Shown: positions 25,467 through 33,844 of the stretch, piece after piece
How the letters are laid out: each line of letters opens with the position of its first letter
How positions within the stretch are numbered: position 1 is the stretch's first letter
Assembly (NCBI GenBank): GCA_012512265.1
Contig: JAAZEM010000033.1
Location: 1 to 55,253, forward strand
Source: Armatimonadota bacterium
Lineage (GTDB): Bacteria > Armatimonadota > JAAZEB01
Reading direction: 5' to 3'
Length of the DNA stretch: 55,253 nt
Position numbers and translations under genes: made by a program
Notes under the pieces: generated by a model
Database searches by the model: none
What the model saw: only the letters and a program-made list of their open reading frames with translations
Told to the model about the DNA's origin: nothing

Positions 25467-25495
25467 TTGACAAACCCTATGCCCGAACCTATAAT
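25467..25495 (+). promoter_or_regulatory. Perfect-consensus sigma-70 promoter
   Basis: TTGACA (25467-25472), 17 bases, TATAAT (25490-25495): an exact match to the bacterial consensus at both hexamers and spacing. It should drive strong expression of the glycosyltransferase and the genes behind it, possibly as far as hom. Confidence 0.85.
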
Positions 25496-25563
25496 GGGGG
25501 CGTGGGACGCACACTTCCGCCCGGCTTCTCTTGGAGGGGCAGCGCGCCCTCGCGGAAAGACTC

Positions 25564-26289
25564 ATGCAAGCGAACAGGCAGAGCGACTCAACGATGCTCA
25601 CGGTGCTGATTCCGGCCTATAACGAGGCAGACCGCATCGCTGAGACGCTCGATGGCGTGATGGCAGCGCTTGAGGGCGCGGGGGTGGAAGGGGCCCAGGT
25701 CCTTGTCATTGATGATGGTTCTTCGGACGACACGGCCGCCGCGGCTGCATCCCGACCGGGCGTTGAGGTGTTTCGCCTGGAGGGAAACCGTGGGAAAGGG
25801 GGCGCGCTCAACGTCGGCCTGCGCCAAGCACGCGGCAAGATCATCGTCACCCTCGATGCCGATCTGGGCGCCAGTGCGGCCGAGATGGGCTGCTTGCTCG
25901 CCCCTGTCTTCGCGGGGGAGGCAGAGATGACGATCGCGGCGTTTCCGGCAGCGGGACGCAGCGGCGGGCTGGGATGCGTGGTTGGCCTGGCGCGGTGGGC
26001 GGTTCACCGGGCAACGGGCCAGGACGTATCGGCGCCTCTCTCCGGCCAGCGCGCTATGACTCGCGCGCTCATCGACGCGGTTGGAGGCTTCGAGGAGGGC
26101 TTTGGCGTGGAGACGGCCCTGACGATTGAGGCCCTCCGCCGCGGCTTTCGAGTGCGCGTGGTTCCGACGACGATGCGGCACCGTGCGCTGGGCCGAACCC
26201 CGGCTGGCTTTCTCCACCGCGGGAAGCAGCTGCTATCCGTGGCCCGGGTGGTGTGGCGCAAGCGCGCCTGGCGCCGGCAAGAACGCTGA
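25564..26289 (+). CDS. Family 2 glycosyltransferase
   Basis: A ~241-residue GT-A enzyme: VLIPAYNEADRI, VIDDGSSDDT and IVTLDADLGAS (the DxD metal/nucleotide site) are clear. It lacks the long membrane C-terminus of dolichol-phosphate mannosyltransferases, though short hydrophobic stretches are present. The start is unsure: ATG 25564, ATG 25594 and TTG 25531 are all possible, and the GGAGGGG at 25533 is poorly spaced for each. It overlaps the next gene by one base (TGATG), so the two proteins probably act in one lipid-linked glycan pathway. Confidence 0.85.
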   Translation: MQANRQSDSTMLTVLIPAYNEADRIAETLDGVMAALEGAGVEGAQVLVIDDGSSDDTAAAAASRPGVEVFRLEGNRGKGGALNVGLRQARGKIIVTLDADLGASAAEMGCLLAPVFAGEAEMTIAAFPAAGRSGGLGCVVGLARWAVHRATGQDVSAPLSGQRAMTRALIDAVGGFEEGFGVETALTIEALRRGFRVRVVPTTMRHRALGRTPAGFLHRGKQLLSVARVVWRKRAWRRQER

Positions 26290-27032
26290 TGACCCCTTTT
26301 CTCCCCCAGCGACCAAACTACCGCGGGGAGTCTATCCCTGTGGGCGCCGGCGTGTTCTTCGTGGTGCCGGCACTCGCTCTCCTGGTGGGCCTGGCGGTCC
26401 TCACGGAGCTGCGCCGGCCGGCGCTGTTGCACGCCTTCGCTATCGCCGCCTTCGCGGCCCTGGGTCTTTTGGATGACCTGCGCGGCAGCCGCGCCCACAC
26501 CGGCCTCCGCGGGCACGTGACGGCGCTGGTGCGCGAGCGTAAGGTGACAACCGGACTGCTCAAGCTCGTTGGTGGCGCTGCCACTGGAGTAGCCATTGCC
26601 TGGCTGGCGCGACCGCGCTTCCCAGAGGCGTTGCTGGATGGCGCCCTGGTTGCCCTCGCGGCAAACCTGATCAACCTGCTGGACCTGCGCCCGGGAAGGG
26701 CGTTGAAGGGGTTTGCCCTGGGCGCGCTCGCGCTTGTGCCTGCCGCCGGCTTTCCCGGCATGCTCCCGCTGATCGCGGTGATGCTTCCGGCTGCGGGTTA
26801 CGCGCCGGCGGACCTTCGCGCGCGCATGATGATGGGAGATACCGGCTCGAATGCCCTGGGCGCCGCCCTGGGAGTGACGGCGGTGCTGCACCTGGAGTGG
26901 GGCGCGCGTTTGGCGATCCTCACGCTCCTTCTCGGCTTGCATCTTGCCAGCGAGAGGGTCTCGTTTTCACGGGTGATCGAGCGTCACCCGATGCTTCGGT
27001 TCCTCGATCAGTTGGGCCGGGAACCGCGATGA
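26289..27032 (+). CDS. Small MraY/WecA-type (GT4) membrane glycosyl-phosphotransferase homologue
   Basis: A 247-residue, strongly hydrophobic protein with the polyprenyl-phosphate HexNAc-1-phosphate transferase motifs: GLLDDLRGS (aspartates), NLINLLDLRPGRALK and MMMGDTGSNALGAALG. True MraY and WecA are about 350 residues with 10-11 membrane segments; this one has fewer. ATG 26289 overlaps the previous stop. Pairing with a GT2 enzyme suggests that it primes a sugar on undecaprenyl phosphate which the GT2 extends. Product unknown. Confidence 0.82.
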   Translation: MTPFLPQRPNYRGESIPVGAGVFFVVPALALLVGLAVLTELRRPALLHAFAIAAFAALGLLDDLRGSRAHTGLRGHVTALVRERKVTTGLLKLVGGAATGVAIAWLARPRFPEALLDGALVALAANLINLLDLRPGRALKGFALGALALVPAAGFPGMLPLIAVMLPAAGYAPADLRARMMMGDTGSNALGAALGVTAVLHLEWGARLAILTLLLGLHLASERVSFSRVIERHPMLRFLDQLGREPR

Positions 27033-27049
27033 TGAGATGAGAGGTCTTC

Positions 27050-27490
27050 GTGGAGGAGAATCGACCAGTGCTGGACGCGGAGACCGTGCGAACGCTCGTG
27101 CGCCTCGTCGAGGAGAACGCCCTGGCGGAACTCACGGTGGAGGACGTCGACTTCGCGATCACCCTGAAAGCGGAGGGCATTCTCCAGAGCGTACTGCTCC
27201 CGGCGGCACAGCCTCGACAGGAAGAAGGCGAAACCGTTGAAGAGGGGCACGCGTTCGTGCGCGCTCCGATGACCGGCGTCTTCTATCGGGCGCCAGCGCC
27301 CAAGGAGCCGCCCTTCGTGGAAGTGGGCGACCACATTGAGATCGGCCAGCCGATCGGCTTGATCGAGGCGATGAAGGTCTTCAGTGAGGTCCCTTCCGAG
27401 GTGGCCGGCCGGGTGGTCGATATTCCTGCGAAGAATGGGGAGCTGGTTCAACAGGACCAGGTGTTGGTGGTTGTAGCGGTTGAGGAGTAG
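27050..27490 (+). CDS. accB: Biotin carboxyl carrier protein of acetyl-CoA carboxylase
   Basis: A 146-residue BCCP. The C-terminal half is the biotinyl domain with LIEAMKVFSEV; Lys109 in EAMK is the biotinylation site. The Pro-rich linker that usually precedes the domain is short and acidic here. GTG 27050 with GAGAGG upstream. No accC follows, which is unusual; the gene sits between the GT4-like gene (17 bases before) and hom (3 bases after). Confidence 0.93.
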   Translation: MEENRPVLDAETVRTLVRLVEENALAELTVEDVDFAITLKAEGILQSVLLPAAQPRQEEGETVEEGHAFVRAPMTGVFYRAPAPKEPPFVEVGDHIEIGQPIGLIEAMKVFSEVPSEVAGRVVDIPAKNGELVQQDQVLVVVAVEE

Positions 27491-27493
27491 CGG

Positions 27494-28786
27494 ATGGCAG
27501 AACATCGGCCGATCCAGATTGGGATTCTTGGTCTTGGCAATGTAGGCAGCGGCGTCGTTCGCGTGTTGGAGAGCAACGCGGAGGCCATCGCGCACAAAGC
27601 GGGGGGCCCGATCCAGGTCAAGCGCATCCTGGTGCGCGATCTGGCGAAGGCACGCCCTGTGGAGATCCCGCCCTCCCTGCTGACGACGGATGCGCAGGAG
27701 ATCCTGGCCGATCCCGAGATCGATATCGTATGCGAGCTGATCGGGGGCGTGGAACCAGCGCATCACTACGTCGTCGAGGCTCTCGAGCGAGGGAAGCAGG
27801 TCGTCACCGCCAATAAGGAGCTGATGGCCCGGCACGGGCACGCCATCCTCGCCGAGGCGGCGCGCCATCGGCGTGACGTCTATTTCGAGGCCGCGGTTGC
27901 CGGCGGAATCCCCCTGATTCGCCCGCTGAAGGTAGACCTGGCGGGCAATCGCATCGCCCGCATCTCCGGCATCCTCAACGGCACCACGAACTATATCCTG
28001 ACGCGCATGGCCGCCGAGGGCAAGGAGTTCTCGGTGGCACTCCGCGAAGCGCAGGAATTGGGCTACGCCGAGGCGGACCCCACCTACGATGTCGAAGGCC
28101 TGGATGCCGCTTACAAGATCGCCATCCTCGCCGCCATCGCGTTCCAGACGCCGGTGGATGTGACCCGGGTCTACCACGAGGGGATCACGCGGATCTCGCC
28201 CCGGGATATCGCGCACGCGCGCGAGCTCGGCTACGTCATCAAGCTCCTGGCAACCGCCCGAGATGAGGGAAGCGCCATCGATGTTCGCGTTCATCCGGCA
28301 CTGGTTCCTCAAAACCATCCACTCGCCTCGGTGAACGATGCCTTCAACGCCGTGCTCCTTAACGGCGACGCCGTGGGCGACGTCATGTTCTACGGCCGCG
28401 GCGCCGGTTCGCTGCCGACGGGGAGCGCCGTCGTCGGCGACCTGATCGATGTGGCTCGGAATATCCGCTTCGGCGCTACCGGGCGCGTGCCTTGCGTGTG
28501 CAACCGCAACAAGCCGATGCGCGACATCGCCGAGCTCTCAACCGAGAACTACATGCGCATGCTTGTCAAGGACCAGCCGGGGGTAATCGCTGGCATCGCT
28601 GGCATCCTGGGCGAGAGCCGGGTGAGCATCGACGCGGTGGTACAGAAGGGCACGCAGGGCGATTTGGCGGAGATTGTCTGGATCACCCACCCGGCGCCGG
28701 AGTCGAGTTTCCGCGGCGCGCTCACTCGCATTGCCCAGCTCCCCGTGGTCCACGAGATCTGCAACGTCATCCGCGTCGAACGGTGA
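27494..28786 (+). CDS. hom: Homoserine dehydrogenase
   Basis: A 430-residue enzyme reducing aspartate semialdehyde to homoserine. GILGLGNVGSGVVRVL is the NAD(P)-binding loop, GGVEPAHHYVVEALERGKQVVTANK and GTTNYILTRM surround the active site, and a C-terminal ACT domain (from about residue 350) suggests feedback control. The gap to accB is three bases, so they are cotranscribed. Confidence 0.96.
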   Translation: MAEHRPIQIGILGLGNVGSGVVRVLESNAEAIAHKAGGPIQVKRILVRDLAKARPVEIPPSLLTTDAQEILADPEIDIVCELIGGVEPAHHYVVEALERGKQVVTANKELMARHGHAILAEAARHRRDVYFEAAVAGGIPLIRPLKVDLAGNRIARISGILNGTTNYILTRMAAEGKEFSVALREAQELGYAEADPTYDVEGLDAAYKIAILAAIAFQTPVDVTRVYHEGITRISPRDIAHARELGYVIKLLATARDEGSAIDVRVHPALVPQNHPLASVNDAFNAVLLNGDAVGDVMFYGRGAGSLPTGSAVVGDLIDVARNIRFGATGRVPCVCNRNKPMRDIAELSTENYMRMLVKDQPGVIAGIAGILGESRVSIDAVVQKGTQGDLAEIVWITHPAPESSFRGALTRIAQLPVVHEICNVIRVER

Positions 28787-28801
28787 ACGGGCGATCCGGT
28801 C

Positions 28802-28823
28802 GCGCGGAGCCTCAGCTCCGCGC
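28802..28823 (+). repeat. GCGCGGAGC palindrome, copy 1
   Basis: GCGCGGAGC-ctca-GCTCCGCGC, a 9-bp hairpin just after the hom stop. The same stem with a different loop is at 43766-43788. Here it may slow transcription between hom and thrC. Confidence 0.6.
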
Positions 28824-28928
28824 TCAATGGCTCCACCGCCAGTGTGTGTTGGTCCGCGCTGCTGGTTCGCGCGCAACCGCCAGGCAGCCGGCGGTTCCGT
28901 ATATCTCATCAGATAGGTGGTACTTTCC

Positions 28929-29984
28929 ATGTGGCGAGGTGTTATCGAAGAGTATCGTTCCTTCATGCCGGTCTCCGAGCGCACCCCGGTGGTGACGCTG
29001 CTTGAGGGCGGCACCCCCCTGATTCCCGTGCCGCAGATCGCGAAGCTCCTGGGGCTGGATGTTGAGATCTACGTCAAGTATGAAGGCTTGAACCCGACCG
29101 GCTCCTTCAAGGACCGCGGCATGACGATGGCAATCACCAAGGCGCTTGAGGAAGGCTCGAAGGCGGTGATCTGCGGCTCGACGGGCAACACCTCCGCCTC
29201 GGCGGCTGCCTACTCGGCGCGCGCCGGTCTGGTCTGCACCGTGCTCGTGCCCGCTGGCATGATCGCCATGGGCAAGATGGCGCAATCGGTGATCCATGGC
29301 GCCCGCGTCATCACCGTGGATGGGAACTTTGACGCGGCGTTGCGGATCGTCCGCGAGATCACCGAGCGCTACCCAGTCACCCTGGTGAACTCAGTGAACC
29401 CCTATCGTATCGAGGGGCAGAAGTCCGGCGCGTTTGAGATCTGTGACGTGCTCGGGCGCGCGCCCGACTTCCACGCCATTCCCGTCGGCAACGCGGGGAA
29501 CATCACCGCCTACTGGAAAGGCTACAAAGAGTATCGCGAGGCCGGACGCATCGACCGGCTGCCCAAGATGCTCGGCTTCCAGGCAGCCGGCTCGGCGCCC
29601 ATCGTCGATGGCCACCCCATCGAGGCGCCGGAGACGATCGCGACCGCGATCCGCATCGGCAACCCGGCCTCTTGGAAGAGCGCCGAGGCGGCACGCGACG
29701 AAAGTGGTGGCGTCATTCAGAAGGTGACCGACGCGCAGATTCTGGAGGCATACAACCTTCTCGCAGCGCAGACCGGCGTCTTCTGCGAGCCGGCCTCGGC
29801 CGCCTCTGTCGCGGGCGTGATCCAGCTGGCGAAGCAGAACTACTTCCCGGCAGGCAGCACCATCGTCTGCGTCCTCACCGGCCATGGCTTGAAGGATCCG
29901 GACCGGGCCATCAAGGAGTCGAAGCCGCCGCTCGCCCTCCCGGCGGATACCAAAGCAGTGGTTGAAGCGATGGGCCTCGCGTAG
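28929..29984 (+). CDS. thrC: Threonine synthase
   Basis: A 351-residue PLP beta-eliminase converting O-phosphohomoserine to threonine. [10 protein letters not shown] holds the PLP lysine (K61), [18 protein letters not shown] the phosphate-binding loop and [10 protein letters not shown] the C-terminal motif. ATG 28929 is chosen with AGGTGG about 8-9 bases before it; GTG 28917 is an alternative. The length is that of the short bacterial ThrC class. It follows hom after 142 bases; thrB is not in this window. Confidence 0.95.
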   Translation: MWRGVIEEYRSFMPVSERTPVVTLLEGGTPLIPVPQIAKLLGLDVEIYVKYEGLNPTGSFKDRGMTMAITKALEEGSKAVICGSTGNTSASAAAYSARAGLVCTVLVPAGMIAMGKMAQSVIHGARVITVDGNFDAALRIVREITERYPVTLVNSVNPYRIEGQKSGAFEICDVLGRAPDFHAIPVGNAGNITAYWKGYKEYREAGRIDRLPKMLGFQAAGSAPIVDGHPIEAPETIATAIRIGNPASWKSAEAARDESGGVIQKVTDAQILEAYNLLAAQTGVFCEPASAASVAGVIQLAKQNYFPAGSTIVCVLTGHGLKDPDRAIKESKPPLALPADTKAVVEAMGLA

Positions 29985-29998
29985 GCGAGGAGTGACAT

Positions 29999-30026
29999 GG
30001 GCTGGGGCCCCCGCGGGTCCCGGCCC
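29999..30026. terminator. Hairpin between thrC and the phosphatase
   Basis: GGGCtGGGGCC...GGtCCCgGCCC forms a long GC stem between the thrC stop and the stop of the oppositely oriented phosphatase gene. No U-run. Confidence 0.4.
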
Positions 30027-30641
30027 TCATTCGTTAAGAAAACAGGTGTCGTTGTAGAGCTGCAACACCACGCCGGAGTCGCCCACCTCGATCAGCGAGA
30101 GCGAGGCGTTGTGCGGGCGCAGCGCCGCGTACGTCTCCAGCCCTCCCCCCAGGGCATGGGCGAGCACCGCCCGCATCGAGCCGCCGTGACCGACGATCAC
30201 GACGGTTTGCCCGGTATGGGCCGCGACCACCCGGTCAAACACCTTCCCAACGCGCTGCAATAGGGCGGGAATCGACTCGCCACCTGGGGGGCGGTTGCGG
30301 AGCGGGTCCGCGCGCCACAGCTGGAGCGCCTGCGCGTACGCGGCAGCGCCCAGATCCTCCTCGGTCTTCCCTTCCCACTCGCCGAAGCTCACCTCGCGCA
30401 ACCCCACCTCGGGCACGACGCGCAGGCCATGCCGCGAGGCAATCGCCTCCGCCGTCTGGAACGCCCGGCGCAGGTCGCTGGAATAGACGGCAGCCACCGG
30501 CTCATCCGCCAAGCGTCCGGCCACGCACTCCGCCTGCGCCACGCCGCGCGCGCTCAGGGCGGTATCGGTGTGCCCCTGGATGCGCCTCTGCGCGTTCCAC
30601 TCCGTCTCGCCATGCCGTACCAAGAAGACCCGTGTTGCCAA
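30027..30641 (-). CDS. Histidine phosphatase family protein (phosphoglycerate mutase-like)
   Basis: A 204-residue protein with the catalytic FLVRHGETEWNAQ motif, YSSDLRRAFQTAEAI, LREVSFGEWEGK and VIVGHGGSMRAVL with the second active-site His. This pattern fits broad-specificity phosphatases, including alpha-ribazole phosphatase, better than true phosphoglycerate mutase. TTG 30641 is the likely start: AGAGGAG stands 7 bases before it. The frame can run on to 30665, but without SD. Confidence 0.9.
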   Translation of the reverse strand: MATRVFLVRHGETEWNAQRRIQGHTDTALSARGVAQAECVAGRLADEPVAAVYSSDLRRAFQTAEAIASRHGLRVVPEVGLREVSFGEWEGKTEEDLGAAAYAQALQLWRADPLRNRPPGGESIPALLQRVGKVFDRVVAAHTGQTVVIVGHGGSMRAVLAHALGGGLETYAALRPHNASLSLIEVGDSGVVLQLYNDTCFLNE

Positions 30642-30704
30642 CCCACTCTCCTCTGAGATCCGCACCCTATCTACGGGCGGCGTTTGTTTCTGTGAACTCC
30701 GTGC

Positions 30705-31544
30705 TCAAGAGCGCGCCCGCCCGGCCTGGGCGCGCGGCTTTTGGAAGATGAGAATGAATTCATGCACCTTGTTGACCCGGAAAACGCTGGGATAGCCGAG
30801 GGGGCGCAGCGAGTTGTAGTCGGCATGGCGGTCCCAGATGATGATGTCATCGAGGACGAAGCCCCGGCGCGCCAGCTCGGTCGCCAGGTCGCTATGAAAG
30901 GGGTAGAACTGCTTCCCCTTGCGCAGGTCCATCACGACCACGCAACAATACCCACCCGGATGGAGGACCGTCAGGACGCCGGCGAACGCGCCACCAAGGG
31001 CCTGAACAAACTCGGCATACTCTTCGATGCGCGCCAGGTCGCCCGTAGCGCCGGCATAATCACGGGTCGCCCGGCGGTCGGCGCTCCGCGCCGCCGAGAG
31101 CACGTTCCAATAGGGAGGAGACGTGATCGCCAGATCGATGCTGTCGGCGGGCACCAGATCCGGCAACGCGCGCACATCGGCGTGGTGCAGGAGCGGCTTG
31201 GGCGCCTCCGGAGGCAGCGCTGCGATGCGCGCCTGCGCCATGTCAACGTATTCCTGACAGATCTCGATCCCCACCGATCGCCGGCCCAACCGGGCCGCGG
31301 CGAGCAGGGTCGAGCCGGCGCCGGCAAAGGGATCGAGGACAACGGCATCCTCCGAGGCAGTAAAGCACTCAATCAGCCGGGCGGGAAGCGCCTCTGGGAA
31401 GAGCGCCGGATGACGCAGGCGCTTCTCTTCGAGGCTACGGGCAATGTCGCTCCACACGGAGATGGAATAGCGGGTCCAGGTGCGGCCATCCAGGTTGTTC
31501 GCGCGGCGCGTGGGCATCCGGCGCTGCGGTCTCTCGTCAGGCAT
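30705..31544 (-). CDS. DNA methyltransferase (N4-cytosine/N6-adenine type)
   Basis: A ~279-residue methyltransferase with VVLDPFAGAGSTLLAAARLGRR (motif I, SAM) followed by DLAITSPPYWNVL (motif IV; SPPY is typical of N4-cytosine but also of some N6-adenine enzymes). Motif I precedes motif IV, the opposite order to the gene at 23531. ATG 31544 is preferred; GTG 31589 would overlap the stop of the nitroreductase gene by 11 bases. Again no restriction endonuclease is adjacent. Confidence 0.87.
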   Translation of the reverse strand: MPDERPQRRMPTRRANNLDGRTWTRYSISVWSDIARSLEEKRLRHPALFPEALPARLIECFTASEDAVVLDPFAGAGSTLLAAARLGRRSVGIEICQEYVDMAQARIAALPPEAPKPLLHHADVRALPDLVPADSIDLAITSPPYWNVLSAARSADRRATRDYAGATGDLARIEEYAEFVQALGGAFAGVLTVLHPGGYCCVVVMDLRKGKQFYPFHSDLATELARRGFVLDDIIIWDRHADYNSLRPLGYPSVFRVNKVHEFILIFQKPRAQAGRARS

Positions 31545-31578
31545 CCCGTGGCTCTCTATCCGGTGCGCATCCCCGCGC

Positions 31579-32160
31579 TTAGGCACCACCGGGCTTGATG
31601 ATCAGCTCGTCCAGGGTGCGCTTGGGCACATGATGAACGCCCTCCGAGTCGCGGTAGTACTTGATGTCGCCATCAGGCCCCACATCTTCCAGGACAACCT
31701 TCTCCTTCGGGTAACCTAGAGCGATCACCAGGAGGATCTCGTAGCGCTCGGGAATCGCCAGAATCTCGCGAAGACGCTTGCGCTCGATTGACCCGATCAT
31801 GCACCCGCCCAGGCCCTTCTCGACAGCGCCCAGCAGGATGCTCTGCGCGGCGATCCCGTGGTCACACCCGAACTGCTTGCTGATCTGGGTATCGCCGAGC
31901 AGGATGATGTAGGCGCTGGGGCGCTCCCCTTCTTCGGGGCCGGGCCAGTCGCGGAGATAGCCGGCCCAGGCGAGCGTTGGGTAGATGCGCGCGTTTTGCT
32001 CCGGGTCCGCGGAGAGGATGAACTTGAGCGGCTGCAGATTCGCTCCCGAGGGCGAGAAACGAGCAAGGCCCACCAGCTCGCGCAGGACGCTCTCCTCAAC
32101 CGGCCTCTCCTGGTAGAAGCGGCGAAAACTGCGATTGGCTTTGATCAAATCCTCTATCAT
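31579..32160 (-). CDS. Nitroreductase family FMN oxidoreductase
   Basis: A 193-residue protein. RSFRRFYQERPV (FMN phosphate contact), LARFSPSGANLQPLKFI, AAQSILLGAVEKGLGGCMIGS and VIALGYPKEK are the nitroreductase signatures. Homodimeric FMN enzymes of this type reduce nitro compounds, quinones or flavins. ATG 32160 is chosen with GGGAGG just upstream; the frame continues to 32232 without SD. Located directly upstream of the DNA methyltransferase, with 34 bases between. Confidence 0.88.
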   Translation of the reverse strand: MIEDLIKANRSFRRFYQERPVEESVLRELVGLARFSPSGANLQPLKFILSADPEQNARIYPTLAWAGYLRDWPGPEEGERPSAYIILLGDTQISKQFGCDHGIAAQSILLGAVEKGLGGCMIGSIERKRLREILAIPERYEILLVIALGYPKEKVVLEDVGPDGDIKYYRDSEGVHHVPKRTLDELIIKPGGA

Positions 32161-32467
32161 CTCTACCTCCCAGGCCGTCTTCTCAAGCCTCGCCCGGCGC
32201 TCCATCCGGCGAGGCGGGTGCCATGCTGCCATCCCCCACCCTACCGGGCGGTCGCGGAGGGTGGGCGCGCAGGCAACCCGACTCTCTTTTTAAGTTCCAC
32301 AGGAACCTCGCCCGGGCCTTCCACTCCTTAATTTGGAAGAATGATTCTGGCATCCGCCTGTCGAAAACAACTATGGCCGGGGGGATGGCCATCCCCTCGA
32401 GCGAGCGCAACCTGGCGGGCAGCCGTCAGGAAGGGAGAAGTACGGGAGAAGGAGAAGAACCGGGACA
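32161..32467. other. Intergenic region upstream of the pilin remnant
   Basis: About 300 bases with no credible gene. GGGAGAAGTACGGGAGAAGG and an ATG at 32467 look like the translation start of the lost pilin gene. The 32281-32345 stretch is A/T-richer than its surroundings and may hold an old promoter, but I see no clear hexamers. Confidence 0.45.
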
Positions 32468-32884
32468 TGCTGGAACCTGGTGGCCTACCCCTACATCAAA
32501 AACACGGGTGTCTTCCGCTGCCCTTCCGACGCGGCGCCGCTCCTCATCCAACCCGGCGCGAACCCCTGCGGCGGCAGCTACAAAGGAGTTCCGGCGAGCG
32601 CGGTCGCGCATCAGCTGAGCTACGGTTTCAACCTGCAGCAGCAGAACAAGGCGCTAACTCAGATCCAGGATGTCTCCTCGGTGATGATGCTGGTCGAGGC
32701 GAGGTACCCGTGGGGAGAGGTTGGCCCTGCCTCGAAGTACAGCTACGCGAATTCGTCTACGATGAGGAACCGCCACAGCGACGGCTCCAACATCGCCTTC
32801 ATGGATGGCCACGTGAAGTGGTTCAAGAGCGACGCCATCCTGGCAGGCAAGGGCATGAAGAACATCGACTCCGACGCCGGCTAG
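32468..32884 (+). pseudogene. 5'-truncated prepilin-like (H-x9-DG) gene remnant
   Basis: The frame encodes WNLVAYPYIKNTGVFRCPSD and ends with RHSDGSNIAFMDGHVKWFK, matching the latter part of the intact protein at 17094-17804 ([15 protein letters not shown] ... [10 protein letters not shown]). The signal segment and the first ~80 residues are missing. SD-like GGAG and ATG 32467 stand right before the homology but one frame off, so an internal deletion with frameshift is likely. A GTG at 32480 could still start a 134-residue product. The intact terminator at 32912 follows. Confidence 0.7.
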
Positions 32885-32911
32885 ACCTGGCGGCGGCTCC
32901 TGATAACGCGA

Positions 32912-32960
32912 ATGGGCGGGAACGCGGGGGAAACCCCGGTTCCCGCCCATCTTTGTTGTT
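32912..32960 (+). terminator. Intrinsic terminator of the pilin remnant
   Basis: ATGGGCGGGAAC (32912-32923) pairs with GTTCCCGCCCAT (32939-32950), with an inner GGGG-gaaa-CCCC extension, followed by CTTTGTTGTT. The best rho-independent terminator in the window; the stem also ends the minus-strand slipin gene. Confidence 0.85.
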
Positions 32961-32979
32961 GCGCGGGCCGAGAGCGCGG

Positions 32980-33843
32980 CTACGCGCCAGGCTCGACCTG
33001 CGGCGGGGCCGGCTTCTCGGGCGCGCTGGCGGCGGTCTCCGTGCTTGCTGCCTGCGGCACGGGCGCGCCCGCGCGCGACTGCGCCGCCTCCAGGAACGGC
33101 TTGAAGAGATCGATCGGGATGGGGAAAATCGTCGTCGAGTTGTGCTCCGTCGCGATCTCGGACAGCGATTGGAGATAGCGGAGCTGCAGGCCCACAGGCT
33201 CGCGACCGATCACCGCAGCGGCCTGGGCGATCTTCTCCGCAGCCTGATACTCGCCCTCAGCAGCGATGATCTTGGAGCGTCGCTCGCGTTCGGTCTCCGC
33301 CTGGCGGGCCATGGCGCGCTTCATCCCATCGGGAATCACCACGTCGCGAATCTCGGTTGCGGTGACCTTCACGCCCCAGGGCTCGGTGTGCTGGTCGAGA
33401 ATCCCCTGGATCCGCCGATTGATCTCATCTCGCTCTGAGAGAAGCTGGTCCATCTCCACCTGGCCGATGACAGAGCGCAGGGTCGTCTGCGCGTACATCG
33501 AGGTGGCAGCGGCGTAGTTCTCCACCTTCACCACGGCGTCGCTCGGGTTTACCACGCGGAAGTAGACCACGGCATCCACCGTCACGGGCACGTTGTCGCG
33601 CGTCATGCCCTCCTGCTTGGGCACGTTCATGGTGATCACGCGCAGGTCCATCTTCGTCATGGTGTCGATGCCCGGGATGATGAAGAAAAGCCCGGGACCC
33701 TTAGCGCCAACTAACCGGCCCAGGCGAAAGATGACACCGCGCTCATACTCGCGCACCACCTTCACCGCAGAAGTGATGACAAACACCGCGGCGATGAGGA
33801 GGAAAAACGCAAAGGGACCGAGAGCCTCGATCAGACCGCCCAT
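32980..33843 (-). CDS. Slipin (SPFH/stomatin-like) membrane protein
   Basis: A 287-residue protein: one N-terminal membrane segment (AFFLLIAAVFVITSAVKVV), then the SPFH domain (YERGVIFRLGRL, GPGLFFIIPGID) and a helical region (RAMARQAETERERRSKIIAAEG) for oligomerisation. It ends in an Ala/Pro-rich tail. It starts 1 base after the nfeD stop; slipin plus NfeD is a well known conserved pair thought to control membrane microdomains, with the NfeD protease cleaving the slipin C-terminus in archaeal work. Confidence 0.93.
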   Translation of the reverse strand: MGGLIEALGPFAFFLLIAAVFVITSAVKVVREYERGVIFRLGRLVGAKGPGLFFIIPGIDTMTKMDLRVITMNVPKQEGMTRDNVPVTVDAVVYFRVVNPSDAVVKVENYAAATSMYAQTTLRSVIGQVEMDQLLSERDEINRRIQGILDQHTEPWGVKVTATEIRDVVIPDGMKRAMARQAETERERRSKIIAAEGEYQAAEKIAQAAAVIGREPVGLQLRYLQSLSEIATEHNSTTIFPIPIDLFKPFLEAAQSRAGAPVPQAASTETAASAPEKPAPPQVEPGA

Positions 33844-33844
33844 A

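Noticed and set aside
28787-28928. Threonine/isoleucine leader-peptide attenuator before thrC
   Set aside because: No short frame rich in Thr or Ile codons and no U-tract after the hairpin.
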